64,000 nucleotides of DNA from the NCBI GenBank assembly GCA_016716435.1, contig JADJWI010000003.1, positions 1,256,231-1,320,230 on the forward strand. The letters are read 5' to 3'. This DNA comes from Acidobacteriota bacterium (lineage in GTDB: Bacteria > Acidobacteriota > Blastocatellia > Pyrinomonadales > Pyrinomonadaceae). The translations under genes and the position numbers were made by a program. The notes beneath the pieces were generated by a model. It saw only the letters and a program-made list of their open reading frames with translations. It was not told the DNA's origin and did not search any database. Positions 25,352 to 32,778 of this stretch are shown piece by piece (positions within the stretch are counted from its first letter, which is position 1; each line of letters starts with the position of its first letter).

Positions 25352-27145
25352 TCACTGTTGCCGGATCAGCCGCTGCTTTGCCGCAAGAGCTTCGTCATGC
25401 CCGCCTCCGGAGACCGGTCCGAGCTTTATCGCCTGGTCGTAGAGCCCCATCGCCATGCTTTTTTCGTCATAGAACTCATAAATGCGGCCGAGAGCGACAT
25501 AGGTCAGCGAAACAAGGGCCGAATCGATCCTCTGCACATTCGCGATGCGGATGACGTTCTCGTACGCGACCTTTGCCTCAAGCAGTTTGGCGGCAAGCTG
25601 TTCCTGATCTTCGATGCCGGCGGCCGCAAGGCCGGCAACGCGGCCGAGGTTGTAATAGATACGGGCATCATCAGCATTGCCCTGAAGCAGAGCCTTGAGG
25701 TCGCGTTCGGCATCGCTCAGCCGGCGGGCCTGAATTGCTTCATCGATCGCACGTAGCTTTGTCGTGACCGGATTCTCGGCCGTCAGCGTATTCGCGGTCG
25801 ACGTGGTCTTTCGGGTTTCGCGAAGGGCGAGTGCCCGCTTTCTTGCATCTGCTGATTGCACAAGCCGGTACGACTCGCGCTCGGCATTAAAGGCAAGGAT
25901 CATCTCGGCGGTCGATGCGGCGATGTCGAAATCAGAGTTCTCAACGCCCTTGAGCTGGTCTGCAAAGTGAAAGGCGAGCACTGCTCCGTTCTCATATTCC
26001 TCGGCGAGCCGGAGAGCGGTCTCATCGGCAAATTCGGCCTTGAGTTTTTCGAATTCGGCGGCGACGGCTCTTTTTTCGGTATCTGACGTTAGCAGGTCGA
26101 TCCGTCGCCGAGCTTCGGTGGCAGCGGCCTGCGTCCGCTCGTTCTCGATCTGCTTTGCGTCAACGGCAGCGACGAGCGACCGCGAGACCGCGAGATAAAT
26201 GTCTGGCGAGATATTGCTCCGCTCCTTCCGGCGGGCATCGAGCAGCGACTTCACTTGGTCGCGGATCGTTGTGATCTCTTTGGCATTCCGGAGCAGGATC
26301 GGGTCCACGACAAACTGCAGAAATGCCCTTCGGACCTCAGAAAAGCTGAGATCGGAATCCGGCGGAATGATGGCGTAATACTCGTCCTTGACGTTAACGA
26401 AGTTGACCGTGCCGGAAGGCGAAAGCATTTCAGGGACGATGACGAACTTCCGCTCGCGGATCCTCGTCTCGACAGTCTGAAGCCGCGTCCGGCTTGAACG
26501 GCTTCGTTGGGACTCGGTCTTCACCTTCTCTTCGATAACAAGCAGCGGCCGCGTCTTCAAATAATAGAGAAGCTCGCTGACCATCTCGCGGGCGGTCGAG
26601 CGAAGCGTTGTGTCCGATGCTTTTTGATACGCGCGAAAGTATTCGTCCAGGTTCGCCGAAATGATTGAGCGGCGATAGAAGTCGCGAACGATCGGGGCGA
26701 AATCGAGAACGTCAAGAAGTTGGCCGGGCAGGTCGATCGTGACGACCGGATCGGCAAGGTCAGGGACGTCCGAAAGCGAGTACGCCATCGTGATGAATGG
26801 CGCAACGAGTTCGGAATCGGTCGCGTTAGGCCGGGTTCGTTTATAGCGGACGAGGAAATTAGCGATACGCTCGCGAAGATCCGCGGGGGCTGCCGCCAGA
26901 TCGCTCGTCAGTTGATCGCGAAACTTCAGCCCCTCGGCCGAGAGAGGCGTTTGAAATACGCGAACGGGTTCACCTTTTTCGTTTGTGACCCTCGCCGCCT
27001 CGATGGTTGCAAGCACGACGATAACACGCTTGTCCGGCGAGATCGTGACGCCGTAATTCGAAAGGTCGAAGCCGGTCGGAACTTCCTGCGCCGGGATCGG
27101 CACGGCCAAAAAAGAGACCAATATGAAGAAAAAAAGCTTTTTCAT
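25352..27145 (-). CDS. Secreted TPR-containing protein of unknown function
   Basis: A 597-residue protein with a signal peptide (MKKLFFFILVSFLAVPIPA). The N-terminal two thirds contain no known domain but look conserved and helix-rich (VETRIRERKFVIVPEMLSPS). The C-terminal 150 residues have tetratricopeptide-like helices (NADDARIYYNLGRVAGLAAA and ALVSLTYVALGRIYEFYDEK). It is the first gene of an operon with era and prmA, which are both translation genes, but its export signal argues against a direct ribosome role. Similar proteins upstream of era are plausible in Blastocatellia, but this cannot be checked here. Confidence 0.75.
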   Translation of the reverse strand: MKKLFFFILVSFLAVPIPAQEVPTGFDLSNYGVTISPDKRVIVVLATIEAARVTNEKGEPVRVFQTPLSAEGLKFRDQLTSDLAAAPADLRERIANFLVRYKRTRPNATDSELVAPFITMAYSLSDVPDLADPVVTIDLPGQLLDVLDFAPIVRDFYRRSIISANLDEYFRAYQKASDTTLRSTAREMVSELLYYLKTRPLLVIEEKVKTESQRSRSSRTRLQTVETRIRERKFVIVPEMLSPSGTVNFVNVKDEYYAIIPPDSDLSFSEVRRAFLQFVVDPILLRNAKEITTIRDQVKSLLDARRKERSNISPDIYLAVSRSLVAAVDAKQIENERTQAAATEARRRIDLLTSDTEKRAVAAEFEKLKAEFADETALRLAEEYENGAVLAFHFADQLKGVENSDFDIAASTAEMILAFNAERESYRLVQSADARKRALALRETRKTTSTANTLTAENPVTTKLRAIDEAIQARRLSDAERDLKALLQGNADDARIYYNLGRVAGLAAAGIEDQEQLAAKLLEAKVAYENVIRIANVQRIDSALVSLTYVALGRIYEFYDEKSMAMGLYDQAIKLGPVSGGGHDEALAAKQRLIRQQ

Positions 27146-27249
27146 TTAAAAACCTGCGAAGTGCCCAAAAACTCAAGACCGAACTCTAGATGAAAACCGG
27201 CCTTTGCTGGATGTATCGCAACCTTAAATAATGCCCCAAAATGCGAAAA

Positions 27250-27276
27250 GGATAAAGGACGGAGTGTCCTTTATCC
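27250..27276 (-). terminator. Rho-independent terminator after the STAS gene
   Basis: A perfect 11-bp stem (GGATAAAGGAC / GTCCTTTATCC, loop of 5) lies 26 bases after the minus-strand STAS stop codon. On the minus strand it is followed by TTTTCGCATTTT, fitting a terminator for that operon. Confidence 0.85.
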
Positions 27277-27301
27277 CCTTCTAACGATCGCAATTTCCAC
27301 G

Positions 27302-27649
27302 TTATTCGAAGCTTGCAAGTGCTTCGGCTTCGGTGTCGAAGGTATCGAAAACCGTCAATAGCTTCGTAATAGCAAGAAGATCCTGGATCTTCTGGGTCAG
27401 GTTAAGAAGCTTCAGCGTTCCGCCTTCTTTATTGACGGCAGTAAAGCTGGAAACCAACTCACCGATACCGCTCGAATCGATATATCCGACACCGGCAAGA
27501 TTCAAAAGGATCTTGGATTTGCCCTCGCCAAGCAGACGGCGGATGGCATTTCTTAAGGCAACGCTGCCCTCGCCGATGGTTACCTTGCCTTCCAGATCCA
27601 AAACAGTTACATCGCCAGCCTGGCGTTCCGAAATGTTGATATCCGACAT
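27302..27649 (-). CDS. STAS-domain anti-sigma factor antagonist
   Basis: A 115-residue single STAS domain. VGYIDSSGIGELVSSF (about residues 50-65) carries the Ser that partner kinases phosphorylate in SpoIIAA/RsbV. The ATG at 27649 is chosen because GAGGAG lies 6 bases upstream; the longer open frame is spurious. The RsbW-like kinase gene is 85 bases upstream on the same strand, so the two form a partner-switch module. No PP2C phosphatase or sigma-B gene is next to it in this window. Confidence 0.9.
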   Translation of the reverse strand: MSDINISERQAGDVTVLDLEGKVTIGEGSVALRNAIRRLLGEGKSKILLNLAGVGYIDSSGIGELVSSFTAVNKEGGTLKLLNLTQKIQDLLAITKLLTVFDTFDTEAEALASFE

Positions 27650-27734
27650 CTTTATCTCCTCGAAGTGTGTGTACGAAAAATGAAAGCTGATTTTAGAACA
27701 AAATTTTCTACAAAGTAAATGCCCGGCCGCAAAA

Positions 27735-28145
27735 TTAGAGATTCTTTGCCATTCGGACCACCATACCGCCCTCGGGATGCCGAAGCCATTCGACCTCGTC
27801 CATGAAAGACCGCATAAAAAGAATGCCTCTCCCACTTGCACTAAGCAGGTTTGCCGGGTCGGTCGGGTCCGGGATCGCATCGACATTGAAACCAATGCCA
27901 AAATCGCGTACGCGGATCTCAAAAACGCTTTCAGCAATGCTGAGAGTTATCTCGACATTTTTATCGGCATCGAGCCGGTTGCCGTGCTTGACGGCATTTG
28001 CGACCGATTCGCGAACAGCGAGGTCGATCGCCGTAAGAGCTTCGTCGGGCACTTTGCATGCCTTGGCGAAATCTTCCGCCGCCGACGCAGCCATATCGAC
28101 CGAACCTATCTCGCTTGGTAATGTGAATTCGCGCGTTTGAGCCAC
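27735..28145 (-). CDS. RsbW-like serine kinase / anti-sigma regulatory factor
   Basis: A 136-residue HATPase_c protein of the RsbW/SpoIIAB type. The N box is RESVANAVKHGNR (about residues 46-58), the G1 box RDFGIGFN and the G2 box ASGRGILFMRSFMDEV. These bind ATP and phosphorylate an STAS antagonist. The partner STAS gene is directly downstream. The role is inferred to be a partner switch. It is divergent from aroA with a 74-base gap. Confidence 0.9.
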   Translation of the reverse strand: MAQTREFTLPSEIGSVDMAASAAEDFAKACKVPDEALTAIDLAVRESVANAVKHGNRLDADKNVEITLSIAESVFEIRVRDFGIGFNVDAIPDPTDPANLLSASGRGILFMRSFMDEVEWLRHPEGGMVVRMAKNL

Positions 28146-28219
28146 AGCTTGATTGCTTTTAAGGTAAGAGCTAAAGGGGCATTAAGTCAAACATGCTCAC
28201 GAATTAACGAGAGCGAACT

Positions 28220-29518
28220 ATGGAAAAAACGATCGGCAAGGCAAAACGGCTGGGCGGGAACATCACGGTTCCGGGCGATAAATCGATATCGCACCGGGCC
28301 GGAATGCTCGCCGCGATTGCTTTGGGAACTACACGGATAAGTAACTTTTCCGCAAGCGAGGATTGTGGTTCAACGCTCGAATGTCTTGCGGGGCTTGGCG
28401 TTGATATTGCTCGCAGCGGCGGCGAGGTCGTGATAACGGGCCGCCCCGAAGGCTTCGACGCGCCTGCCGTGGATCTCGATTGCGGCAATAGCGGAACGAC
28501 GATGCGGCTGATGGCGGGTTTGCTTACGGGGCTCGGGGTCGAGGCGACATTGACGGGCGACGCGTCGCTCAGGTCGCGGCCGATGGGGCGAATCATTGCA
28601 CCGCTCGAAAAGATGGGTGCGGCGATCGAGTCGAGCGGCGGCAAAGCTCCGTTGGGTCTCGTCGGCGGGCGGAACCTCGCCGGAATCGAATATGAACTTC
28701 CGGTCGCATCCGCACAGGTGAAGTCTTGTGTGCTTCTTGCGGGCCTAAATGCCGATGGCGCGACTAAAGTCATCGAGCCGACGTCGACCCGCGACCACAC
28801 CGAGCGGATGCTTCGTGGCTTTGGTGCCGATTTAGAGATAACAGAGCTCGACAGCGTCCGAAGGATCACCGTCCGCGGCGACTCGCGATTGAAGGCCACG
28901 GACCTGACCATTCCCGGCGATGTCTCATCTGCCGCCTTCTTTTTGGTGGCGGCGGCGATTCTGCCGGGTTCGGACGTGACCATTCGCGATGTCGGGCAAA
29001 ATCCGACGCGTTCGGCGATCCTTGACGTTCTCAAAGCCTACTGCGTTGATCTACAGATCACGAATGAACGCATCTCCGGTGGCGAGCCGATCGGTGATAT
29101 TCGTGTGCGCTCGGAGGGAGTTCCGGCAAGACCGGATGTATACACTATCTCTGGTGAAACGGTCGCGAACCTGATCGACGAAGTGCCGATCCTTGCGGTA
29201 CTCGGCGCATTGTCCGAAGGCGGGCTCGAGATCCGCGACGCGGGCGAGCTTCGCGTAAAGGAATCAGACCGCATTGCGAGCATCGTGAAGAACCTGCGGG
29301 CGATGGGAGCGGATATTGAGGAATTCGAGGACGGCTTTCGTGTTGAGAAAAGTGAGTTGAAAGGCGGGCGGGTTGATTCCTTTGGCGACCACCGGATCGC
29401 GATGGCATTTGCCGTTGCGGCTCTCGCGGCCGAGGGAGAGACGGCGATAGAGAACGCCGAATGTGCGGCCGTCTCGTTCCCCGATTTCTATGCTGTGCTT
29501 GCGTCGATCACCGAATGA
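28220..29518 (+). CDS. aroA: 3-phosphoshikimate 1-carboxyvinyltransferase (EPSP synthase)
   Basis: A 432-residue enzyme that adds enolpyruvate from PEP to shikimate-3-phosphate, step 6 of the shikimate pathway. Motifs seen are PGDKSISHRAGMLA (residues about 17-30), LDCGNSGTTMRLMAGLL (PEP and glyphosate region, about 90-106), and RVKESDRI and GDHRIAMAFAVAALAAEG near the C-terminus. Length is typical. It is transcribed alone and is followed by about 70 bases before the first cobalamin riboswitch. Confidence 0.96.
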   Translation: MEKTIGKAKRLGGNITVPGDKSISHRAGMLAAIALGTTRISNFSASEDCGSTLECLAGLGVDIARSGGEVVITGRPEGFDAPAVDLDCGNSGTTMRLMAGLLTGLGVEATLTGDASLRSRPMGRIIAPLEKMGAAIESSGGKAPLGLVGGRNLAGIEYELPVASAQVKSCVLLAGLNADGATKVIEPTSTRDHTERMLRGFGADLEITELDSVRRITVRGDSRLKATDLTIPGDVSSAAFFLVAAAILPGSDVTIRDVGQNPTRSAILDVLKAYCVDLQITNERISGGEPIGDIRVRSEGVPARPDVYTISGETVANLIDEVPILAVLGALSEGGLEIRDAGELRVKESDRIASIVKNLRAMGADIEEFEDGFRVEKSELKGGRVDSFGDHRIAMAFAVAALAAEGETAIENAECAAVSFPDFYAVLASITE

Positions 29519-29587
29519 TTTGACATCTGGGCAGGTTAAGGCAATAATCCGCTTCCTGTTCTTTTACAACATTTTGCGTTCCGGGCC

Positions 29588-29720
29588 GTTAGAAGTTTTT
29601 CGGTTCCGGGGAGAAGCCGGGTGAGAATCCCGCACGATCGCGTCACTGTATTTCGGCCTCGCGGGCCGATGAAGTCAGACCTCCGCAACAGCAGAATGCC
29701 AAGCGTGTTTCGCGTAAAAA
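29588..29720 (+). ncRNA. Cobalamin riboswitch (first copy, upstream of btuF)
   Basis: The core resembles the cobalamin aptamer. GGGGAGAAGCCGGGTGAGAAT (about 29608-29628) is the conserved GGGAA-GCCGGTG-AAT region, CACTG lies at 29644-29648, and GAAGTCAGACCTCC at 29671 is the B12-box-like part. It precedes a B12 ABC transporter operon, as expected. A terminator hairpin lies just downstream (29749-29806) and could form the expression platform. Boundaries are approximate. Confidence 0.8.
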
Positions 29721-29748
29721 CACGGCAGGCAGATCACGGCGACATTCG

Positions 29749-29806
29749 ACGCCCTGTTTTTCTTGTCCGCGACATTTGCGCGGAGCGGAAGAGCAGGGCG
29801 TTTTTC
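29749..29806 (+). terminator. Terminator in the btuF leader
   Basis: ACGCCCTG at 29749-29756 pairs with CAGGGCGT at 29794-29801, with a second smaller hairpin inside, followed by a TTTTT run at 29801-29805. It lies between the aptamer and the start codon, so it would stop transcription before btuF when B12 is bound. Confidence 0.7.
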
Positions 29807-29811
29807 GATTT

Positions 29812-29860
29812 GGGATGTTCGATTTGGGATATGGGATTTGAGATCTGAGATTGTTTGAGA
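29812..29860 (+). repeat. Short degenerate tandem repeat (GATTTGGGAT-like)
   Basis: Between the leader terminator and the btuF start, the words GATTTGGGAT, GATTTGGGATATGGGATTTG and GAGATCTGAGATTGTTTGAG form a low-complexity repeated stretch. It is AT-richer than its surroundings. Confidence 0.55.
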
Positions 29861-30777
29861 TGAAGCGACGTTCGGTTGAAAGGCAGATGGTCTGCCTGCT
29901 AATGATTATGGCGGTTAATCTGCTGCTCGCGTGCGATCGGCAGGAAGAAGAACTGCCGGCGGTCGCGGAAATGCGTACCGTGAAGGACGACCTCGGCCGC
30001 GAAGTTCGGTTGCCGGAAAAGGTTACGCGGGCCGTCTCGCTTGCACCGAGCATTACCGAGATGGTCTTTGCCGCCGGTGCGGGCGACCGGCTTGTCGGCG
30101 TCACGAGCTACTGTGATTATCCGGCCGCGGCGAAGAACATTCAGAAGGTCGGGGACACGCAATCGCCGAACATCGAGGCGATCATCGCACTCCGGCCGCA
30201 GGTGATATTCGTCTCGACCGCCTCACAGCTTGAGGCTTTTGCGACCGCCTTGGAAGGGCAAAGGGCGGCGGTGTTCGTCGTGGATATCAGCAAGCTCGAT
30301 GACGTGCCGGATCGCCTTCGCCGGCTAGGGCAGATCTTCGGGACCCGCGAGCGTGCAGATCTGGCGGCTATCGAGCTTGAACAGCGCGTCGCGGCCGTCG
30401 AAAGGCGACCTCGGCCCGAGCGGCCGCCTCGCGTTTTGCTGCAAATATCCGAAGCAGACCTCTTCACCATCGGGCGGGATTCGTTTATTACGGAACTCGT
30501 CGAGCGGGCGGGCGGAAAAACCGTCACGGCCGATATTCCGGGCGGATATCCAAAGCTGAGCAAGGAGACCGCGTTGGCACTCGACCCGGAGGTGATCATT
30601 CTCTCGGATAGCTCCGACAACCGGAACCCGAACGACGCGATGAAGAACTCAAGTGCCGTCCGGAGCGGCCGCGTTTACCGCGTTAATGCGGACATACTCT
30701 CGCGGCCCGGCCCGCGGCTGGCCGATGCACTCGAGCAGCTTGCGACGCTATTCAGTCAGGAACCGGCCGGAAACTAA
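29860..30777 (+). CDS. btuF: Cobalamin-type ABC transporter substrate-binding lipoprotein
   Basis: A 305-residue periplasmic-binding protein of the Fe3+/cobalamin type. A lipoprotein signal is present (hydrophobic stretch ending NLLLAC at about residue 25, with the lipobox Cys). The core AVSLAPSITEMVFAAGAGDR and LVGVTSYCDYPAAAKNI matches BtuF/FhuD family N-lobes. It follows a cobalamin riboswitch and precedes a permease and an ATPase, so B12 is the likely ligand. The ATG at 29860 is used; a TTG three codons earlier is the alternative. Substrate is inferred from riboswitch control, not from a binding-site residue. Confidence 0.85.
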   Translation: MKRRSVERQMVCLLMIMAVNLLLACDRQEEELPAVAEMRTVKDDLGREVRLPEKVTRAVSLAPSITEMVFAAGAGDRLVGVTSYCDYPAAAKNIQKVGDTQSPNIEAIIALRPQVIFVSTASQLEAFATALEGQRAAVFVVDISKLDDVPDRLRRLGQIFGTRERADLAAIELEQRVAAVERRPRPERPPRVLLQISEADLFTIGRDSFITELVERAGGKTVTADIPGGYPKLSKETALALDPEVIILSDSSDNRNPNDAMKNSSAVRSGRVYRVNADILSRPGPRLADALEQLATLFSQEPAGN

Positions 30778-30855
30778 AAACTGACACCTAGAAACTGAAA
30801 ACTGTTCATTTCATAACAGTTTTTAGGTCATAGTTAAGAGTTTTTAGTTTGTTAA
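30776..30855 (+). repeat. Degenerate AT-rich tandem repeat between btuF and btuC
   Basis: The gap holds repeated words such as AAACTGAAAACTG, GTTTTTAGGTCATAG and GAGTTTTTAGTTTG, with a weak hairpin AACTGTTC/AACAGTT. It resembles the short repeat stretches seen at 31831 and 41959. Confidence 0.5.
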
Positions 30856-30865
30856 CAATTACGTT

Positions 30866-31816
30866 TTGAAACGTGCTAACTACATTTTTCTTTTGCTCAT
30901 CGCGGGGCTGGCGGCGGCCGTGGCGGTAGCTATTTCGGTCGGGAGCGAGAGCGTTTCGGTCTTTGCACCGGACGAGCAGGGCCGGGCGATCTTGTTCGAT
31001 ATCCGCATTCCGCGGGTGCTGCTCGGGGCGTGCGTTGGGGCGTCGCTGGCGTTGGCGGGAGCTTCGCTGCAGGCGTTGTTGAGGAATCCGTTGGCGGAGC
31101 CTTACTTGCTCGGGGTTTCGAATGGAGCGGCTTTGGGGACGCTTATTGCGTTCGTTTTGCTCGGTGATGTCGCGGGTGCGCGGCCGGTGCTCGCATTTGC
31201 CGGAGCGGGGATCGCAACCTTCGCCGTCTATCAAATGGCCCGGAGCAAAACGGGGATGAACGTCGAGCGGCTGGTGCTGGCTGGCGTGATCATCACGACC
31301 TTTCTCTCGTCGATCATTGTCCTGCTGACGAGTTTGCTTGATGCCGCACGGCTTCGCGGCTATACATTTTGGCTGCTCGGCGATCTCTCGCAGGCGACCT
31401 ATAACGGCTTTTATATGACGCTCGCTGCGGCGGTCGCCGGAACGATCGTGCTGACGTCGCAGGCCCGGGCGCTGAACCTGATGATGATCGGCGAGCGGGA
31501 CGCCTTCGACCACGGCGTTGAGATCGGCCGCGTGCGGATGATCATTTTCGGAATGGCGAGCATGCTCGTCGGCACCTCGGTCGCGGCGAGCGGTTCGGTC
31601 GGCTACGTCGGGCTGATCGTGCCACACATCGTCCGGCTCGTCGTCGGGAGCGACAACCGGCTGGTCGTGCCGATGTCCGCTTTTGCCGGAGCGATATTCG
31701 TCGTGCTTGCGGATACGGTCGCCCGGACGGCGATCGCCCCGCGGGAACTTCCGGTCGGGGCGATCACGGCGTTGATCGGAGCTCCACTATTTATCTTCTT
31801 GTTGAGGCGTTCGTGA
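30866..31816 (+). CDS. btuC: Cobalamin-type ABC transporter permease (FecCD family)
   Basis: A 316-residue integral membrane protein with about nine hydrophobic helices. RNPLAEPYLLGVSNGAALGT and GSVGYVGLIVPHIVRLVVGS are FecCD signatures; LPVGAITALIGAPLFIFLL is the typical C-terminus. It starts with TTG and has no better start; the following residues KRANYIFLLLIAG open the first helix. It forms the membrane channel with BtuF and BtuD homologues. The gap from btuF is about 88 bases and holds only repeats, suggesting one transcript. Confidence 0.88.
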   Translation: MKRANYIFLLLIAGLAAAVAVAISVGSESVSVFAPDEQGRAILFDIRIPRVLLGACVGASLALAGASLQALLRNPLAEPYLLGVSNGAALGTLIAFVLLGDVAGARPVLAFAGAGIATFAVYQMARSKTGMNVERLVLAGVIITTFLSSIIVLLTSLLDAARLRGYTFWLLGDLSQATYNGFYMTLAAAVAGTIVLTSQARALNLMMIGERDAFDHGVEIGRVRMIIFGMASMLVGTSVAASGSVGYVGLIVPHIVRLVVGSDNRLVVPMSAFAGAIFVVLADTVARTAIAPRELPVGAITALIGAPLFIFLLRRS

Positions 31817-31830
31817 GGCCCTTTTTTCCG

Positions 31831-31869
31831 TTTAATTAATAATTAGTAATTGATAATTGCTAATTAGTT
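31831..31869 (+). repeat. AATTAGTAATTGATAATTGC-type tandem repeat
   Basis: The btuC-btuD gap is almost wholly made of AATTAATAATTAGTAATTG and ATAATTGCTAATTAG, a degenerate 8-9 base repeat of AT-rich words. No terminator is evident. Confidence 0.55.
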
Positions 31870-31879
31870 GGTCCTGAAA

Positions 31880-32650
31880 ATGCTTGCAGCTCGCAACATT
31901 TCTGTCCGTTACGGCCCGTGCGATGTGCTTCGCGAGGTTTCGCTGAGCCTTGGGCCGGGGCGGATGGTCGCCTTGCTTGGGCCGAATGGTGCGGGCAAGA
32001 CGACGCTGCTCAAGGCGCTTAATGGAACGCTGCCGGCGGCCGAGGGACGTGTTGAGCTTGATGGTCGGCCGCTGGCGGAGCTTTCGCGGCGGGAGGCGGC
32101 GAGGCGGATCGCGGTGGTCGCGCAGGAAAATGAGACGAAGTTTCCCGTGACGGTGCTTGATTTTGTCCTTTCGGGGCGGTTCGCACACGGCGGAGCGTTC
32201 GGCTGGGAGCGTGCGGAGGACGTCGCGGTCGCCGAGCGGGCACTCGCCGATTGCGACCTTGAGAGGTACGGCTTGCGGCTGATGAATCAGCTTTCGGGCG
32301 GCGAGCGGCAGCGTGTTGTGCTCGCCCGGGCTCTCGCGACCGAGGCGAAAATTCTCTTGCTCGATGAGCCGACGGCCAATCTCGACCTTGCTCATCAGGC
32401 GATGATCTTTCGGCTCGTCCGCGGCCGGTGCGACGCCGAGGGCTTTGCGGCGGTGGTGATAACGCATGACCTAAATCTAGCTGCCGAGTTTGCCGACGAA
32501 CTACTTTTGCTACACCGTGGCGGGCTTTTCGCGGCCGGAGCGGCGGAAGAAGTGCTCAGCGAGGCGAATATCGCCGAGGTTTTCGGCGTCCGGGTTCTGC
32601 TGGATGCAAATCCGGTCAGTGGCTGCGTTCGTGTGACGAACGTATTTTGA
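31880..32650 (+). CDS. btuD: Cobalamin-type ABC transporter ATP-binding protein
   Basis: A 256-residue ABC ATPase. Walker A is LLGPNGAGKTTLLKAL (about residues 34-49), the signature is QLSGGERQRVVLARAL and Walker B is ILLLDEPTANLD. It energises the BtuC permease. The start MLAARNISVRYG is preferred over the TTG four codons before it. The second cobalamin riboswitch begins directly at its stop codon. Confidence 0.92.
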   Translation: MLAARNISVRYGPCDVLREVSLSLGPGRMVALLGPNGAGKTTLLKALNGTLPAAEGRVELDGRPLAELSRREAARRIAVVAQENETKFPVTVLDFVLSGRFAHGGAFGWERAEDVAVAERALADCDLERYGLRLMNQLSGGERQRVVLARALATEAKILLLDEPTANLDLAHQAMIFRLVRGRCDAEGFAAVVITHDLNLAAEFADELLLLHRGGLFAAGAAEEVLSEANIAEVFGVRVLLDANPVSGCVRVTNVF

Positions 32651-32770
32651 ATGGCGGCCGTTGCAATGGAAGCCCGGTGAAAATCCGGCGCTGCCCACGC
32701 AACCGTTATAGTCGGGAACATCGCCCGGCCGCTTTGGCTTTTGAACCATTCTGCGTGTGGGCAGAAGAGG
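32651..32770 (+). ncRNA. Cobalamin riboswitch (second copy, upstream of TonB receptor)
   Basis: The core TGGAAGCCCGGTGAAAATCC (about 32667-32687), followed by GGCGCTGCCCACGCAACCG and AGTCGGGAACATCGCCCGG (about 32710-32728), matches cobalamin aptamers closely. Downstream, TTCTGC (32749-32754) pairs with GCAGAA (32761-32766) just before the AGAGGG ribosome binding site of the receptor gene. This suggests control of translation rather than transcription. The open frame running through this element is not coding. Confidence 0.88.
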
Positions 32771-32778
32771 GCAACATC

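Noticed and set aside
30806..31627. 273-codon open frame on the minus strand
   Set aside because: It is antisense to btuC and rich in Arg/His/Pro, typical of shadow frames.
32647..32778. Open frame extending the TonB receptor 44 codons upstream
   Set aside because: It runs through the second cobalamin riboswitch; the GTG at 32779 follows a ribosome binding site and begins a clear signal peptide.
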